Source of the DNA: Perilla frutescens
Taxonomy: Eukaryota > Streptophyta > Magnoliopsida > Lamiales > Lamiaceae
Direction of reading: 5' to 3'
Assembly (NCBI GenBank): GCA_026008535.1
Contig: BRKX01000018.1
Location: 49,221,588-49,285,587, forward strand
DNA length: 64,000 nt
The notes beneath the pieces are model-generated. The model searched no databases, was not told the origin of the DNA, and worked only from the letters and a program-made list of their open reading frames with translations. Both the position numbers and the translations under genes were made by a program. Shown here one piece after another: positions 33,925-47,634 of the stretch (position 1 is its first letter; every line of letters begins with the position of its first letter).

Positions 33925-36812
33925 CTGGCAGCCGTCAGTAAAACGGCTATAACTCTCTTCAGAAATAAGCTTTATCCGTTATTCTTGTTGCGTTGGATTC
34001 CTAACTCAAATATCTACCCTACCAAAAGTCGAACCGGTAGAAACCCTATTAGAGTCGGCCTCTAGGTGATTATCAAGTTGATTTCCAAAACCGTCACCTC
34101 TTATGTAGGGATCGGGGTGAACGTCGGGTTTTTCATTGACTCTAGCATTTTTGAACACTAGAGTCCATTATGAATCAATCCATATGATCATATATGCCTA
34201 ATCCGTCCACTTTTGAAAAAATCAAATTTTTGAGCCCGCCTAAAGGTGTACGCCTTTGGCCGGTGGCCAGATTTGGCCCCGTTTTCTGGCAGCCGTCAGT
34301 AAAACGGCTATAACTCTCTCCAGAAATAAGCTTTACCCGTGATTCTTGTTGCGTTGGATTTCTAACTTAAATATCTACCCTACCAAAAGTCGAACCGGTA
34401 GAAACCCTATTAGAGTCGGCCTTTAGGTGATTATCAAGTTGATTTCCAAAACCGTCACCTCTTGTGTAGCGATCGGGGTGAACGTCGTGTTTTTCAATGA
34501 GTCTAGCATTTTTGAACACTAGAGTCCATTATGAATCAATCCATATGATCATATATGCGTAATCCGTCCACTTTTGAAAAAATCAAATTTTTGAGCCCGC
34601 CCAAAGGGGTACCCCTTTGGCCGGTGGCCAGATTTGGCCGCGTTTTCTGGCAGCCGTCAGTAAAACGGCTATAACTCTCTCCAGAAATAAGCTTTACCCG
34701 TGATTCTTGTTGCGTTGGATTCCTAACTCAAATATCTACCCTACCAAAAGTCGAACCGGTAGAAACCCTATTAGAGTCGGCCTTTAGGTGATTATCAAGT
34801 TGATTTCCACAACCGTCGCCTCTTATATAGGGATCGGGGTGAACGTCGGGTTTTTCATTGAGTCTAGCATTTTTGAACACTAGAGTCCATTATGAATCAA
34901 TCCATATGATCATATATGCCTAATCCGTCCACTTTTGAAAAAATCAAATTTTTGAGCCCGCCCAAAGGTGTACGCCTTTGGCCGGTGGCCAGATTTGGCC
35001 ACGTTTTCTGGCAGCCGTCAGTAAAACGGCTATAACTCTCTCCAGAAATAAGCTTTACCCGTGATTCTTGTTGCGTTGGATTTCTAACTTAAATATCTAC
35101 CCTACCAAAAGTCGAAGCGGTAGAAACCCTATTAGAGTCGGCCTTTAGGTGATTATCAAGTTGATTTCCAAAACCGTCACCTCTTGTGTAGCAATCGGGG
35201 TGAACGTCGTGTTTTTCAATGAGTCTAGCATTTTTGAACACTAGAGTCAATTATGAATCAATCAATATGATCATATATGCCTAATCCGTCCACTTTTGAA
35301 AAAATCAAATTTTTGAGCCCGCCCAAAGGGGTACCCCTTTGGCCGGTGGCCAGATTTGGCCCCGTTTTCTGGCAGCCGTCAGTAAAACGGCTATAACTCT
35401 CTTCAGAAATAAGCTTTACCCTTTATTCTTGTTGCGTTGGATTCCTAACTCAAATATCTACCCTACCAAAAGTCGAACCGGTAGAAACCCTATTAGAGTC
35501 GGCCTCTAGGTGATTATCAAGTTGATTTCCAAAACCGTCACCTCTTATGTAGGGATCGGGGTGAACGTCGGGTTTTTCATTGAGTCTAGCATTTTTGAAA
35601 ACTAGAGTCCATTATGAATCAATCCATATGAACATATATGCCTAATCCGTCCACTTTTGAAAAAATCAAATTTTTGAGCCCGCCCAAAGGGGTACCCCTT
35701 TGGCCGGTGGCTAGATTTGGCCCCGTTTTCTGGCAGCCGTCAGTAAAACAGCTATAACTCTCTCCAGAAGAAAGCTTTACCCGTAATTCTTATTGCGTTG
35801 GATTCCTAACTCAAATATCTACCCTATAAAAAGTTCAAATGGAAGAAACTCCTTTTGAGTCAACCTCTAGGTGATTATCAAGTTGATTTCCACAACCGTC
35901 GCCTCTTATATAGGGATCGGGGTGAACGTCGGGTTTTTCATTGAGTCTAGCATTTTTGAACACTAGAGTCCATTATGAATCAATCCATATGATCATATAT
36001 GCCTAATCCGTCCAATTTTGAAAAAATCAAATTTTTGAGCCCGCCCAAAGGTGTACGCCTTTGGCCGGTGGCCAGATTTGGCCCCGTTTTCTGGCAGCCG
36101 TCAGTAAAACGGCTATAACTATCTCCAGAAATAAGCTTTACCCGTGATTCTTGTTGCGTTGGATTTCTAACTTAAATATCTACCCTACCAAAAGTCGAAG
36201 CGGTAGAAACCCTATTAGAGTCGGCCTTTAGGTGATTATCAAGTTGATTTCCACAACCGTCGCCTCTTATATAGGGATCGGGGTGAACGTCGGGTTTTTC
36301 ATTGAGTCTAGCATTTTTGAACACTAGAGTCCATTATGAATCAATCCATATGATCATATATGCCTAATCCGTCCACTTTTGAAAAAATCAAATTTTTGAG
36401 CCCGCCCAAAGGTGTACGCCTTTGGCCGGTGGCCAGATTTGGCCCCGTTTTCTGGCAGCCGTCAGTAAAACGGCTATAACTCTCTCCAGAAATAAGCTTT
36501 ACCCGTGATTCTTGTTGCGTTGGATTTCTAACTTAAATATCTACCCTACCAAAAGTCGAAGCGGTAGAAACCCTATTAGAGTCGGCCTTTAGGTGATTAT
36601 CAAGTTGATTTCCAAAACCGTCACCTCTTGTGTAGCGATCGGGGTGAACGTCGTGTTTTTCAATGAGTCTAGCATTTTTGAACACTAGAGTCAATTATGA
36701 ATCAATCAATATGATCATATATGCCTAATCTGTCCACTTTTGAAAAAATCAAATTTTTGAGCCCGCCCAAAGGGGTACCCCTTTGGCCGGTGGCCAGATT
36801 TGGCCCCGTTTT

Positions 36813-39800
36813 CTGGCAGCCGTCAGTAAAACGGCTATAACTCTCTTCAGAAATAAGCTTTACCCGTTATTCTTGTTGCGTTGGATTCCTAACTCAAATA
36901 TCTACCCTACCAAAAGTCGAACCGGTAGAAACCCTATTAGAGTCGGCCTCTAGGTGATTATCAAGTTGATTTCCAAAACCGTCACCTCTTATGTAGGGAT
37001 CGGGGTGAACGTCGGGTTTTTCATTGACTCTAGTATTTTTAAACACTAGAGTCCATTATGAATCAATCCATATGATCATATATGCCTAATCCGTCCACTT
37101 TTGAAAAAATCAAATTTTTGAGCCCGCCTAAAGGTGTACGCCTTTGGCCGGTGGCCAGATTTGGCCCCGTTTTCTGGCAGCCGTCAGTAAAACGGCTATA
37201 ACTCTCTCCAGAAATAAGCTTTACCCGTGATTCTTGTTGCGTTGGATTTCTAAATTAAATATCTACCCTACCAAAAGTCGAACCGGTAGAAACCCTATTA
37301 GAGTCGGCCTTTAGGTGATTATCAAGTTGATTTCCAAAACCGTCACCTCTTGTGTAGCGATCGGGGTGAACGTCGTGTTTTTCAATGAGTCTAGCATTTT
37401 TGAACACTAGAGTCCATTATGAATCAATCCATATGATCATATATGCCTAATCCGTCCACTTTTGAAAAAATCAAATTTTTGAGCCCGCCCAAAGGGGTAC
37501 CCCTTTGGCCGGTGGCCAGATTTGGCCGCGTTTTCTGGCAGCCGTCAGTAAAACGGCTATAACTCTCTCCAGAAATAAGCTTTACCCGTGATTCTTGTTG
37601 CGTTGGATTCCTAACTCAAATATCTACCCTACCAAAAGTCGAACCGGTAGAAACCCTATTAGAGTCGGCCTTCAGGTGATTATCAAGTTGATTTCCAAAA
37701 CCGTCACCTCTTGTGTAGCGATCGGGGTGAACGTCGTTTTTTTTTCATTGAGTCTAGCATTTTTGAACACTAGAGTCCATTATGAATCAATCCATATGAT
37801 CATATATGCCTAATCCGTCCACTTTTGAAAAAATCAAATTTTTGAGCCCGCCCAAAGGGGTACCCCTATGCCGGTGGCCAGATTTGACCTGTTTTCTGGC
37901 AGCCGTCAGTAAAACGGCTATAACTCTCTCCAAAAATAAGCTTTACCCGTGATTATTGTTGCGTTGGATTCCTAACTCAAATATCTACCCTACCAAAAGT
38001 CGAACCGGTAGAAACCCTATTAGAGTCGGCCTTTAGGTGATTATCAAGTTGATTTCCAAAACCGTCACCTCTTGTGTAGCGATCGGGGTGAACGTCGTGT
38101 TTTTCATTGAGTCTAGCATTTTTGAACACTAGAGTCCATTATGAATCAATCCATATGATCATATATGCCTAATCCGTCCACTTTTGAAAAAATCAAATTT
38201 TTGAGCCCGCCCAAAGGGGTACCCCTTTGGCCGGTGGCAAGATTTGGCCGCGTTTTCTGGCAGCCGTCAGTAAAACGGCTATAACTCTCTCCAGAAATAA
38301 GCTTTACCCGTGATTCTTGTTGCGTTGGATTCCTAACTCAAATATCTACCCTACCAAAAGTCGAACCGGTAGAAACCCTATTTGAGTCGGAGTCTAGGTG
38401 ATTATCAAGTTGATTTCCAAAACCGTCACCTCTTGTGTAGCGATCGGGGTGACCGTCGGGTTTTTCATTGAGTCTAGCATTTTTGAACACTAGAGTCAAT
38501 TATGAATCAATCAATATGATCATATATGCCTAATCCGTCCACTTTTGAAAAAATCAAATTTTTGAGCCCGCCCAAAGGGGTACCCCTTTGGCCGGTGGCC
38601 AGATTTGGCCCCGTTTTCTGGCAGCCGTCAGTAAAACGGCTATAACTCTCTTCAGAAATAAACTTTACCCGTTATTCTTGTTGCGTTGGATTCCTAACTC
38701 AAATATCTACCCTACCAAAAGTCGAACCGGTAGAAACCCTATTAGAGTCGGCCTCTAGGTGATTATTAAGTTGATTTCCAAAACCGTCACCTCTTATGTA
38801 GGGATCGGGGTGAACGTCGGGTTTTTCATTGACTCTAGCATTTTTGAACACTAGAGTCCATTATGAATCAATCCATATGATCATATATGCCTAATCCGTC
38901 CACTTTTGAAAAAATCAAATTTTTGAGCCCGCCTAAAGGTGTACGCCTTTGGCCGGTGGCCAGATTTGGCCCCGTTTTCTGGCAGCCGTCAGTAAAACGG
39001 CTATAACTCTCTCCAGAAATAAGCTTTACCCGTGATTCTTGTTGCGTTGGATTTCTAACTTAAATATCTACCCTACCAAAAGTCGAACCGGTAGAAACCC
39101 TATTAGAGTCGGCCTTTAGGTGATTATCAAGTTGATTTCCAAAACCGTCACCTCTTGTGTAGCGATCGGGGTGAACGTCGTGTTTTTCAATGAGTCTAGC
39201 ATTTTTGAACACTAGAGTCCATTATGAATCAATCCATATGATCATATATGCCTAATCCGTCCACTTTTGAAAAAATCAAATTTTTGAGCCCGCCCAAAGG
39301 GGTACCCCTTTGGCCGGTGGCCAGATTTGGCCGCGTTTTCTGGCAGCCGTCAGTAAAACGGCTATAACTCTCTCCAGAAATAAGCTTTACCCGTGATTCT
39401 TGTTGCGTTGGATTCCTAACTCAAATATCTACCCTACCAAAAGTCGAACCGGTAGAAACCCTATTAGAGTCGGCCTTTAGGTGATTATCAAGTTGATTTC
39501 CAAAACCGTCACCTCTTGTGTAGCGATCGGGGTGAACGTCGTTTTTTTTTCATTGAGTCTAGCATTTTTGAACACTAGAGTCCATTATGAATCAATCCAT
39601 ATGATCATATATGCCTAATCCGTCCACTTTTGAAAAAATCAAATTTTTGAGCCCGCCCAAAGGGGTACCCCTATGCCGGTGGCCAGATTTGACCTGTTTT
39701 CTGGCAGCCGTCAGTAAAACGGCTATAACTCTCTCCAGAAATAAGCTTTACCCGTGATTCTTGTTGCGTTGGATTCCTAACTCAAATATCTACCCTACCA

Positions 39801-42584
39801 AAAGTCGAACCGGTAGAAACCCTATTAGAGTCGGCCTTTAGGTGATTATCAAGTTGATTTCCAAAACCGTCACCTCTTGTGTAGCGATCGGGGTGAACGT
39901 CGTTTTTTTTTCATTGAGTCTAGCATTTTTGAACACTAGAGTCCATTATGAATCAATCCATATGATCATATATGCCTAATCCGTCCACTTTTGAAAAAAT
40001 CAAATTTTTGAGCCCGCCCAAAGGGGTACCCCTATGCCGGTGGCCAGATTTGACCTGTTTTCTGGCAGCCGTCAGTAAAACGGCTATAACTCTCTCCAGA
40101 AATAAGCTTTACCCGTGATTATTGTTGCGTTGGATTCCTAACTCAAATATCTACCCTACCAAAAGTCGAACCGGTAGAAACCCTATTAGAGTCGGCCTTT
40201 AGGTGATTATCAAGTTGATTTCCAAAACCGTCACCTCTTGTGTAGCGATCGGGGTGAACGTCGTGTTTTTCATTGAGTCTAGCATTTTTGAACACTAGAG
40301 TCCATTATGAATCAATCCATATGATCATATATGCCTAATCCGTCCACTTTTGAAAAAATCAAATTTTTGAGCCCGCCCAAAGGGGTACCCCTTTGGCCGG
40401 TGGCAAGATTTGGCCGCGTTTTCTGGCAGCCGTTAGTAAAACGGCTATAACTCTCTCCAGAAATAAGCTTTACCCGTGATTCTTGTTGCGTTGGATTCCT
40501 AACTCAAATATCTACCCTACCAAAAGTCGAACCGGTAGAAACCCTATTTGAGTCGGAGTCTAGGTGATTATCAAGTTGATTTCCAAAACCGTCACCTCTT
40601 GTGTAGCGATCGGGGTGACCGTCGGGTTTTTCATTGAGTCTAGCATTTTTGAACACTAGAGTCAATTATGAATCAATCAATATGATCATATATGCCTAAT
40701 CCGTCCACTTTTGAAAAAATCAAATTTTTGAGCCCGCCCAAAGGGGTACCCCTTTGGCCGGTGGCCAGATTTGGCCCCGTTTTCTGGCAGCCGTCAGTAA
40801 AACGGCTATAACTCTCTTCAGAAATAAGCTTTACCCGTTATTCTTGTTGCGTTGGATTCCTAACTCAAATATCTACCCTACCAAAAGTCGAACCGGTAGA
40901 AACCCTATTAGAGTCGGCCTCTAGGTGATTATCAAGTTGATTTCCAAAACCGTCACCTCTTATGTAGGGATCGGGGTGAACGTCGGGTTTTTCATTGACT
41001 CTAGCATTTTTGAACACTAGAGTCCATTATGAATCAATCCATATGATCATATATGCCTAATCCGTCCACTTTTGAAAAAATCAAATTTTTGAGCCCGCCT
41101 AAAGGTGTACGCCTTTGGCCGGTGGCCAGATTTGGCCCCGTTTTCTGGCAGCCGTCAGTAAAACGGCTATAACTCTCTCCAGAAATAAGCTTTACCCGTG
41201 ATTCTTGTTGCGTTGGATTTCTAACTTAAATATCTACCCTACCAAAAGTCGAACCGGTAGAAACCCTATTAGAGTCGGCCTTTAGGTGATTATCAAGTTG
41301 ATTTCCAAAACCGTCACCTCTTGTGTAGCGATCGGGGTGAACGTCGTGTTTTTCAATGAGTCTAGCATTTTTGAACACTAGAGTCCATTATGAATCAATC
41401 CATATGATCATATATGCCTAATCCGTCCACTTTTGAAAAAATCAAACTTTTGAGCCCGCCCAAAGGGGTACCCCTTTGGCCGGTGGCCAGATTTGGCCGC
41501 GTTTTCTGGCAGCCGTCAGTAAAACGGCTATAACTCTCTCCAGAAATAAGCTTTACCCGTGATTCTTGTTGCGTTGGATTCCTAACTCAAATATCTACCC
41601 TACCAAAAGTCGAACCGGTAGAAACCTTATTAGAGTCGGCCTTTAGGTGATTATCAAGTTGATTTCCAAAACCGTCACCTCTTGTGTAGCGATCGGGGTG
41701 AACGTCGTGTTTTTCATTGAGTCTAGCATTTTTGAACACTAGAGTCCATTATGAATCAATCCATATGATCATATATGCCTAATCCGTCCACTTTTGAAAA
41801 AATCAAATTTTTGAGCCCGCCCAAAGGGGTACCCCTATGCCGGTGGCCAGATTTGACCTGTTTTCTGGCAGCCGTCAGTAAAACGGCTATAACTCTCTCC
41901 AGAAATAAGCTTTACCCGTGATTATTGTTGCGTTGGATTCCTAACTCAAATATCTACCCTACCAAAAGTCGAACCGGTAGAAACCCTATTAGAGTCGGCC
42001 TTTAGGTGATTATCAAGTTGATTTCCAAAACCGTCACCTCTTGTGTAGCGATCGGGGTGAACGTCGTGTTTTTCATTGAGTCTAGCATTTTTGAACACTA
42101 GAGTCCATTATGAATCAATCCATATGATCATATATGCCTAATCCGTCCACTTTTGAAAAAATCAAATTTTTGAGCCCGCCCAAAGGGGTACCCCTTTGGC
42201 CGGTGGCAAGATTTGGCCGCGTTTTCTGGCAGCCGTCAGTAAAACGGCTATAACTCTCTCCAGAAATAAGCTTTACCCGTGATTCTTGTTGCGTTGGATT
42301 CCTAACTCAAATATCTACCCTACCAAAAGTCGAACCGGTAGAAACCCTATTAGAGTCGGCCTTTAGGTGATTATCAAGTTGATTTCCAAAACCGTCACCT
42401 CTTGTGTAGCGATCGGGGTGAACGTCGTGTTTTTCATTGAGTCTAGCATTTTTGAACACTAGAGTCCATTATGAATCAATCCATATGATCATATATGCCT
42501 AATCCGTCCACTTTTGAAAAAATCAAATTTTTGAGCCCGCCCAAAGGGGTACCCCTATGCCGGTGGCCAGATTTGACCCGTTTT
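36813..42584. repeat. Three further 5-monomer HOR copies
   Basis: Copies run 36813-38617 (1805 bp), 38618-40783 (2166 bp, six monomers) and 40784-42584 (1801 bp). The middle copy gained one monomer: 39701 is a hybrid of the third and fourth subtypes, followed by a normal fourth at 40062. A T9 tract links 37535, 39340 and 39701. The last copy ends with a fifth-subtype start that runs into a third-subtype tail (42226). Confidence 0.8.
37737..37745 (+). other. T9 homopolymer expansion
   Basis: The usual cgtgtttttc is replaced by an uninterrupted T9: a G-to-T change plus two inserted T. The same tract occurs at 39542-39550 and 39903-39911 and nowhere else in the window. It works as a private tag for these related monomers and offsets the 2-bp loss in their tails, giving 361-bp spacing. 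Confidence 0.9.
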
Positions 42585-42945
42585 CTGGCAGCCGTCAGTA
42601 AAACGGCTATAACTCTCTCCAGAAATAAGCTTTACCCGTGATTCTTGTTGCGTTGGATTCCTAACTCAAATATCTACCCTACCAAAAGTCGAACCGGTAG
42701 AAACCCTATTTGAGTTGGCGTCTAGGTGATTATCAAGTTGATTTCCAAAACCGTCACCTCTTATTTAGGGATCGGGGTGAACGTCGGGTTTTTCATTGAG
42801 TCTAGTATTTTTTAACAATAGAGTCCATTATGAATCAAACCATATGATCATATATTCCTAATCCGTCCACTTTTGAAAAAATCAAATTTTTGAGCCCGCC
42901 CAAAGGGGTACCCCTTCGGCCGGTGGCCAGATTTGGCCGCATTTT

Positions 42946-43671
42946 CCGGCAGCCGTCTGTAAAACGGCTATAACTCTCTACAGAAATAAGCTTTACCCGT
43001 GATTCTTGTAGCGTTGGATTCCTAACTCAAATATCTACCCTACCAAAAGTTGAACCGGTAGAAACCCTATTTGAGTCGGCCTCTAGGTGATTATCAAGTT
43101 GATTTCAAAAACCGTCACCTCTTATGTAGGGATCGGGGTGAACGTCGGGTTTTTCATTGAGTCTAGCATTTTTGAACACTAGAGTCCATTATGAATCAAT
43201 CCATATGATCATATATGCCTAATCCGTCCACTTTTGAAAAAATCAAATTTTTGAACCCACCCAAAGTGGTACCCTTTTGGCCGGTTGCCAGATTTGGCCC
43301 CGTTTTCTGGCACCCGTCAGTAAAACGGCTATAACTCTCTCCACAAATAAGCTTTACCCGTGATTCTTATTGCGTTGGATTCCTAACTCAAATATCTACC
43401 CTACCAAAAGTCAAACCGGTAGAAACCCTATTTGGGTCGGCCTCTAGGTGATTATCAAGTTGATTTCCAAAACCGTCACCTCTTATGTAGGGATCGGGGT
43501 GAACGTCGGGTTTTTCATTGAGTCTAGCATTTTTGAACACTAGAGTCCATTATGAATTAATCCATATGATCATATATGCCTAATCCGTCCACTTTTGAAA
43601 AAATCAAATTTTTGAACCCACCCAAAGGGGTACGTACCCCTTTGGCCGGTGGCCAGATTTGGCCCCGTTTT
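42946..43671. repeat. Two relic divergent monomers of the old lineage
   Basis: These monomers carry the block I/II alleles (ctatttgag or ctatttggg, ttatgtagggatc) inside block III-type neighbours. They also have many singletons: ccggcagccgtctg, ctctacag, cttgtagcg and ttcaaaaacc in the first; cacccg, ccacaaataag, tttgggtcgg, gaacccacc and ggttgcc in the second. The preceding monomer (42585) is partly old-type too (ttatttaggg). They look like sequence not reached by recent homogenisation. Confidence 0.8.
43622..43645 (+). other. Expanded KpnI-region palindrome, 24 bp
   Basis: The usual 20-bp palindrome has gained 4 bp (GTAC) at its centre, giving ggggtacgtacccc with CCAAA/TTTGG arms. All 24 bases still form a perfect inverted repeat. 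The preceding monomer spacing becomes 365 bp, the longest in the window. Confidence 0.95.
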
Positions 43672-46600
43672 CTGGCAGCCGTCAGTAAAACGCCTATAAC
43701 TCTCTCCAGAAGTAAGCTTTACCCGTGATTCTTGTTGCGTTGGATTCCTAACTTAAATATCTACCCTACCAAAAGTCAAACCGGTAGAAACCCTATTAGA
43801 GTCGGCCTTTAGGTGATTATCAAGTTGATTTCCAAAACCGTCACCTCTTGTGTAGCGATCGGGGTGAAGGTCGTGTTTTTCATTGAGTCTAGCATTTTTG
43901 AACACTAGAGTCCATTATGAATCAATCCATATGATCATATATTCCTAATCCGTCCACTTTTGAAAAAATCAAATTTTTGAGCCCGCCCAAAGGGGTACCC
44001 CGTTGGCCGGTGGCCAGATTTGACCTGTTTTCTGGCAGCCGTCAGTAAAACGGCTATAACTCTCTCCAGAAATAAGCTTTACCCGTGATTCTTGTTGCGT
44101 TGGATTCCTAACTCAAATATCTACCCTACCAAAAGTCAAACCGGTAGAAACCCTATTAGAGTCGGCCTTTAGGTGATTATCAAGTTGATTTCCAAAACCG
44201 TCACCTCTTGTGTATCGATCGGGGTGAACGTCGTGTTTTTCATTGAGTCTAGCATTTTTGAACACTAGAGTCCATTATGAATCAATCCATATGATCATAT
44301 ATGCCTAATCCGTCCACTTTTGAAAAAATCAAATTTTTGAGCCCGCCCAAAGGGGTACTCCGTTGGCCGGTGGCCAGATTTGGCCGCGTTTTCTGGCAGC
44401 CGTCAGTAAAACGGCTATAACTCTCTCCAGAAATAAGCTTTGCCCGTGATTCTTGTTGCGTTGAATTCCTAACTCAAATATCTACCCTACCAAAAGTCGA
44501 ACCGGTAGAAACCCTATTAGAGTCGGCCTTTAGGTGATTATCAAGTTGATTTCCAAAACCGTCACCTCTTGTGTAGCGATCGGGGTGAACGTCGTGTTTT
44601 TCATTGAGTCTAGCATTTTTGAACACTAGAGTCCATTATGAATCAATCCATATGATCATATATGCCTAATCCGTCCACTTTTGAAAAAATCAAATTTTTG
44701 AGCCCGCCCAAAGGGGTACCCCTATGCTGGTGGCCAGATTTGACCCGTTTTCTGGCAGCCGTCAGTAAAACGGCTATAACTCTCTCCAGAAATAAGCTTT
44801 ACCCGTGATTCTTGTTGCGTTGGATTCCTAACTCAAATATCTACCCTACCAAAAGTCGAACCGGTAGAAACCCTATTAGAGTCGGCCTTTAGGTGATTAT
44901 CAAGTTGATTTCCAAAACCGTCACCTCTTGTGTAGCGATCGGGGTGAACGTCGTGTTTTTCATTGAGTCTAGCATTTTTGAACACTAGAGTCCATTATGA
45001 ATCAATCCATATGATCATATATGCCTAATCCGTCCACTTTTGAAAAAATCAAATTTTTGAGCCCGCCCAAAGGGGTACCCGTTTGGCCGGTGGCTAGAAT
45101 TGGCCCCGTTTTCTGGCAGACGTCAGTAAAACAGCTATAACTCTCTCCAGAAGAAAGCTTTACCGGTGATTCTTGTTGCGTTTGATTCCTAACTCAAATA
45201 TCTACCCTATAAAAAGTTCAAATGGAAGAATCTCCTTTTGAGTCAACCTCTAGGTGATTATCAAGTTGATTTCCACAACCGTCGCCTCTTATATAGGGAT
45301 CGGGGTGAACGTCGGGTTTTTCATTGAGTCTAGCATTTTTGTACACTAGAGTCCATTATGAATCAATCCATATGATCATATATGCCTAATCCGTCCACTT
45401 TTGAAAAAATCAAATTTTTGAGCCCGCCCAAAGGTGTACGCCTTTGGCCGGTGGCCAGATTTGGCCCCGTTTTCTGGCAGCCGTCAGTAAAACGGCTATA
45501 ACTCTCTCCAGAAATAAGCTTTACCCATGATTCTTGTTGCGTTGGATTTCTAACTTAAATATCTACCCTACCAAAAGTCGAAGCGGTAGAAACCCTATTA
45601 GAGTCGGCCTTTAGGTGATTATCAAGTTGATTTCCAAAACCGTCACCTCTTGTGTAGCGATCGGGGTGAACGTCGTGTTTTTCAATGAGTCTAGCATTTT
45701 TGAACACTAGAGTCAATTATGAATCAATCAATATGATCATATATGCCTAATCCGTCCACTTTTGAAAAAATCAAATTTTTGAGCCCGCCCAAAGGGGTAC
45801 CCCTTTGGCCGGTGGCCAGATTTGGCCCCGTTTTCTGGCAGCCGTCAGTAAAACGGCTATAACTCTCTTCAGAAATAAGCTTTACCCGTTATTCTTGTTG
45901 CGTTGGATTCCTAACTCAAATATCTACCCTACCAAAAGTCGAACCGGTAGAAACCCTATTAGAGTCGGCCTCTAGGTGATTATCAAGTTGATTTCCAAAA
46001 CCGTCACCTCTTATGTAGGGATCGGGGTGAACGTCGGGTTTTTCATTGAGTCTAGCATTTTTGAACACTAGAGTCCATTATGAATCAATCCATATGATCA
46101 TATATGCCTAATCCGTCCACTTTTGAAAAAATCAAATTTTTGAGCCCGCCCAAAGGGGTACCCCTTTGGCCGGTGGCCAGATTTGACCCGTTTTCTGGCA
46201 GCCGTCAGTAAAATGGCTATAACTCTCTCCATAAGTAAGCTTTACCCGTGATTATTGTTGCGTTGGATTCCTAACTCAAATATCTACCCTACCAAAAGTC
46301 GAACCGGTAGAAACCCTATTAGAGTCGGCCTTTAGGTGATTATCAAGTTGATTTCCAAAACCGTCACCTCTTGTGTAGCGATCGGGGTGAACGTCGTGTT
46401 TTTCATTGAGTCTAGCATTTTTGAACACTAGAGTCTATTATGAATAAATCCATATGATCATATATGCCTACTCCGTCCACTTTTGAAAAAATCAAATTTT
46501 TGAGCCCGCCCAAAGGGGTACCCCTATGCCGGTGGCCAGATTTGACCCGTTTTCTGGCAGCCGTCAGTAAAACGGCTATAACTCTCCCCAGAAATAACCT

Positions 46601-47634
46601 TTACCCGTGATTCTTATTGCGTTGGATTCCTAACTCAAATATCTACCTTACCAAAAGTCGAACCGGTAGAAACCCTATTAGAGTCGGCCTTTAGGTGATT
46701 ATCAAGTTGATTTCCAAAACCGTCACCTCTTGTGTAGCGATCGGGGTGAACGTCGTGTTTTTCATTGAGTCTAGCATTTTTTAACACTAGAGTCCATTAT
46801 GAATCAATCCATATGATCATATATGCCTAATCCGTCCACTTTTGAAAAAATCAAATGTTTGAGCCCGCCCAAAGGGGTACCCCTTTGGCCGGTGGCCAGA
46901 TTTGGCCGCGTTTTCTGGCAGCCGTCAGTAAAACGGCTATAACTCTCTCCAGAAATAAGCTTTACCCGTGATTCTTGTTGCGTTGGATTCCTAACTCAAA
47001 TATCTACCCTACCAAAAGTCGAACCGGTAGAAACCCTATTAGAGTCGGCCTTTAGGTGATTATAAAGTTGATTTCCAAAACCGTCACCTCTTGTGTAGCG
47101 ATCGGGGTGAACGTCGTATTTTTCATTGAGTCTAGCATTTTTGAACACTAGAGTCCATTATGAATCAATCCATATGATCATATATGCCTAATCCGTCCAC
47201 TTTTGAAAAAATCAAATTTTTGAGCCCGCCCAAAGGGGTACCCCTATGCCGGTGGCCAGATTTGACCTGTTTTCTGGCAGCCGTCAGTAAAACGGCTATA
47301 ACTCTCTCCAGAAATAAGCTTTACCCGTGATTCTTGTTGCGTTGGATTCCTAACTCAAATATCTACCCTACCAAAAGTCGAACCGGTAGAAACCCTATTA
47401 GAGTCGGCCTCTAGGTGATTATCAAGTTGATTTCCAAAACCGTCACCTCTTGTGTAGCGATCGGGGTGAACGTCGTGTTTTTCATTGAGTCTAGCATTTT
47501 TGAACACTAGAGTCCATTATGAATCAATCCATATAATCATATATGCCTAATCCGTCCACTTTTGAAAAAATCAAATTTTTGAGCCCGCCCAAAGGGGTAC
47601 CCCTTTGGCCGGTGGCCAGATTTGGCCGCGTTTT

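Larger units (their letters stand above)
29236..42222. repeat. Duplication with a 6494-bp offset containing the 5-mers
   Basis: The monomer series starting at 29236 (B-type), 29597, 29958, 30319, 30680 and on is repeated from 35730, 36091, 36452, 36813 and 37174, 18 monomers or 6494 bp to the right. It includes the rare B-type and the hybrid that follows it. The second series later departs where one 5-mer contains an extra monomer (39701). The right end is approximate. Confidence 0.65.
28875..42584. repeat. Satellite block III: 5-monomer higher-order repeat
   Basis: Monomer starts: 28875, 29236, 29597, 29958, 30319, 30680, 31041, 31400, 31761, 32122, 32483, 32844, 33203, 33564, 33925, 34286, 34647, 35008, 35369, 35730, 36091, 36452, 36813, 37174, 37535, 37896, 38257, 38618, 38979, 39340, 39701, 40062, 40423, 40784, 41145, 41506, 41865, 42226. 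Two alleles appear together at 28875 and then dominate: ccctattagag in place of ccctatttgag, and ttgtgtagcgatc in place of ttatgtagggatc. The five subtypes are gttattc with ttgactctag; aacttaaat; aataag with a ctatgccgg tail; a monomer starting after gacctgtttt; and gagtcggagtc with gaccgtcggg. Confidence 0.85.

Noticed and set aside
37595..37813. 72-codon plus-strand frame
   Set aside because: It exists because the T9 expansion shifts the reading frame past stops present in other monomers; it is not conserved in equivalent copies.
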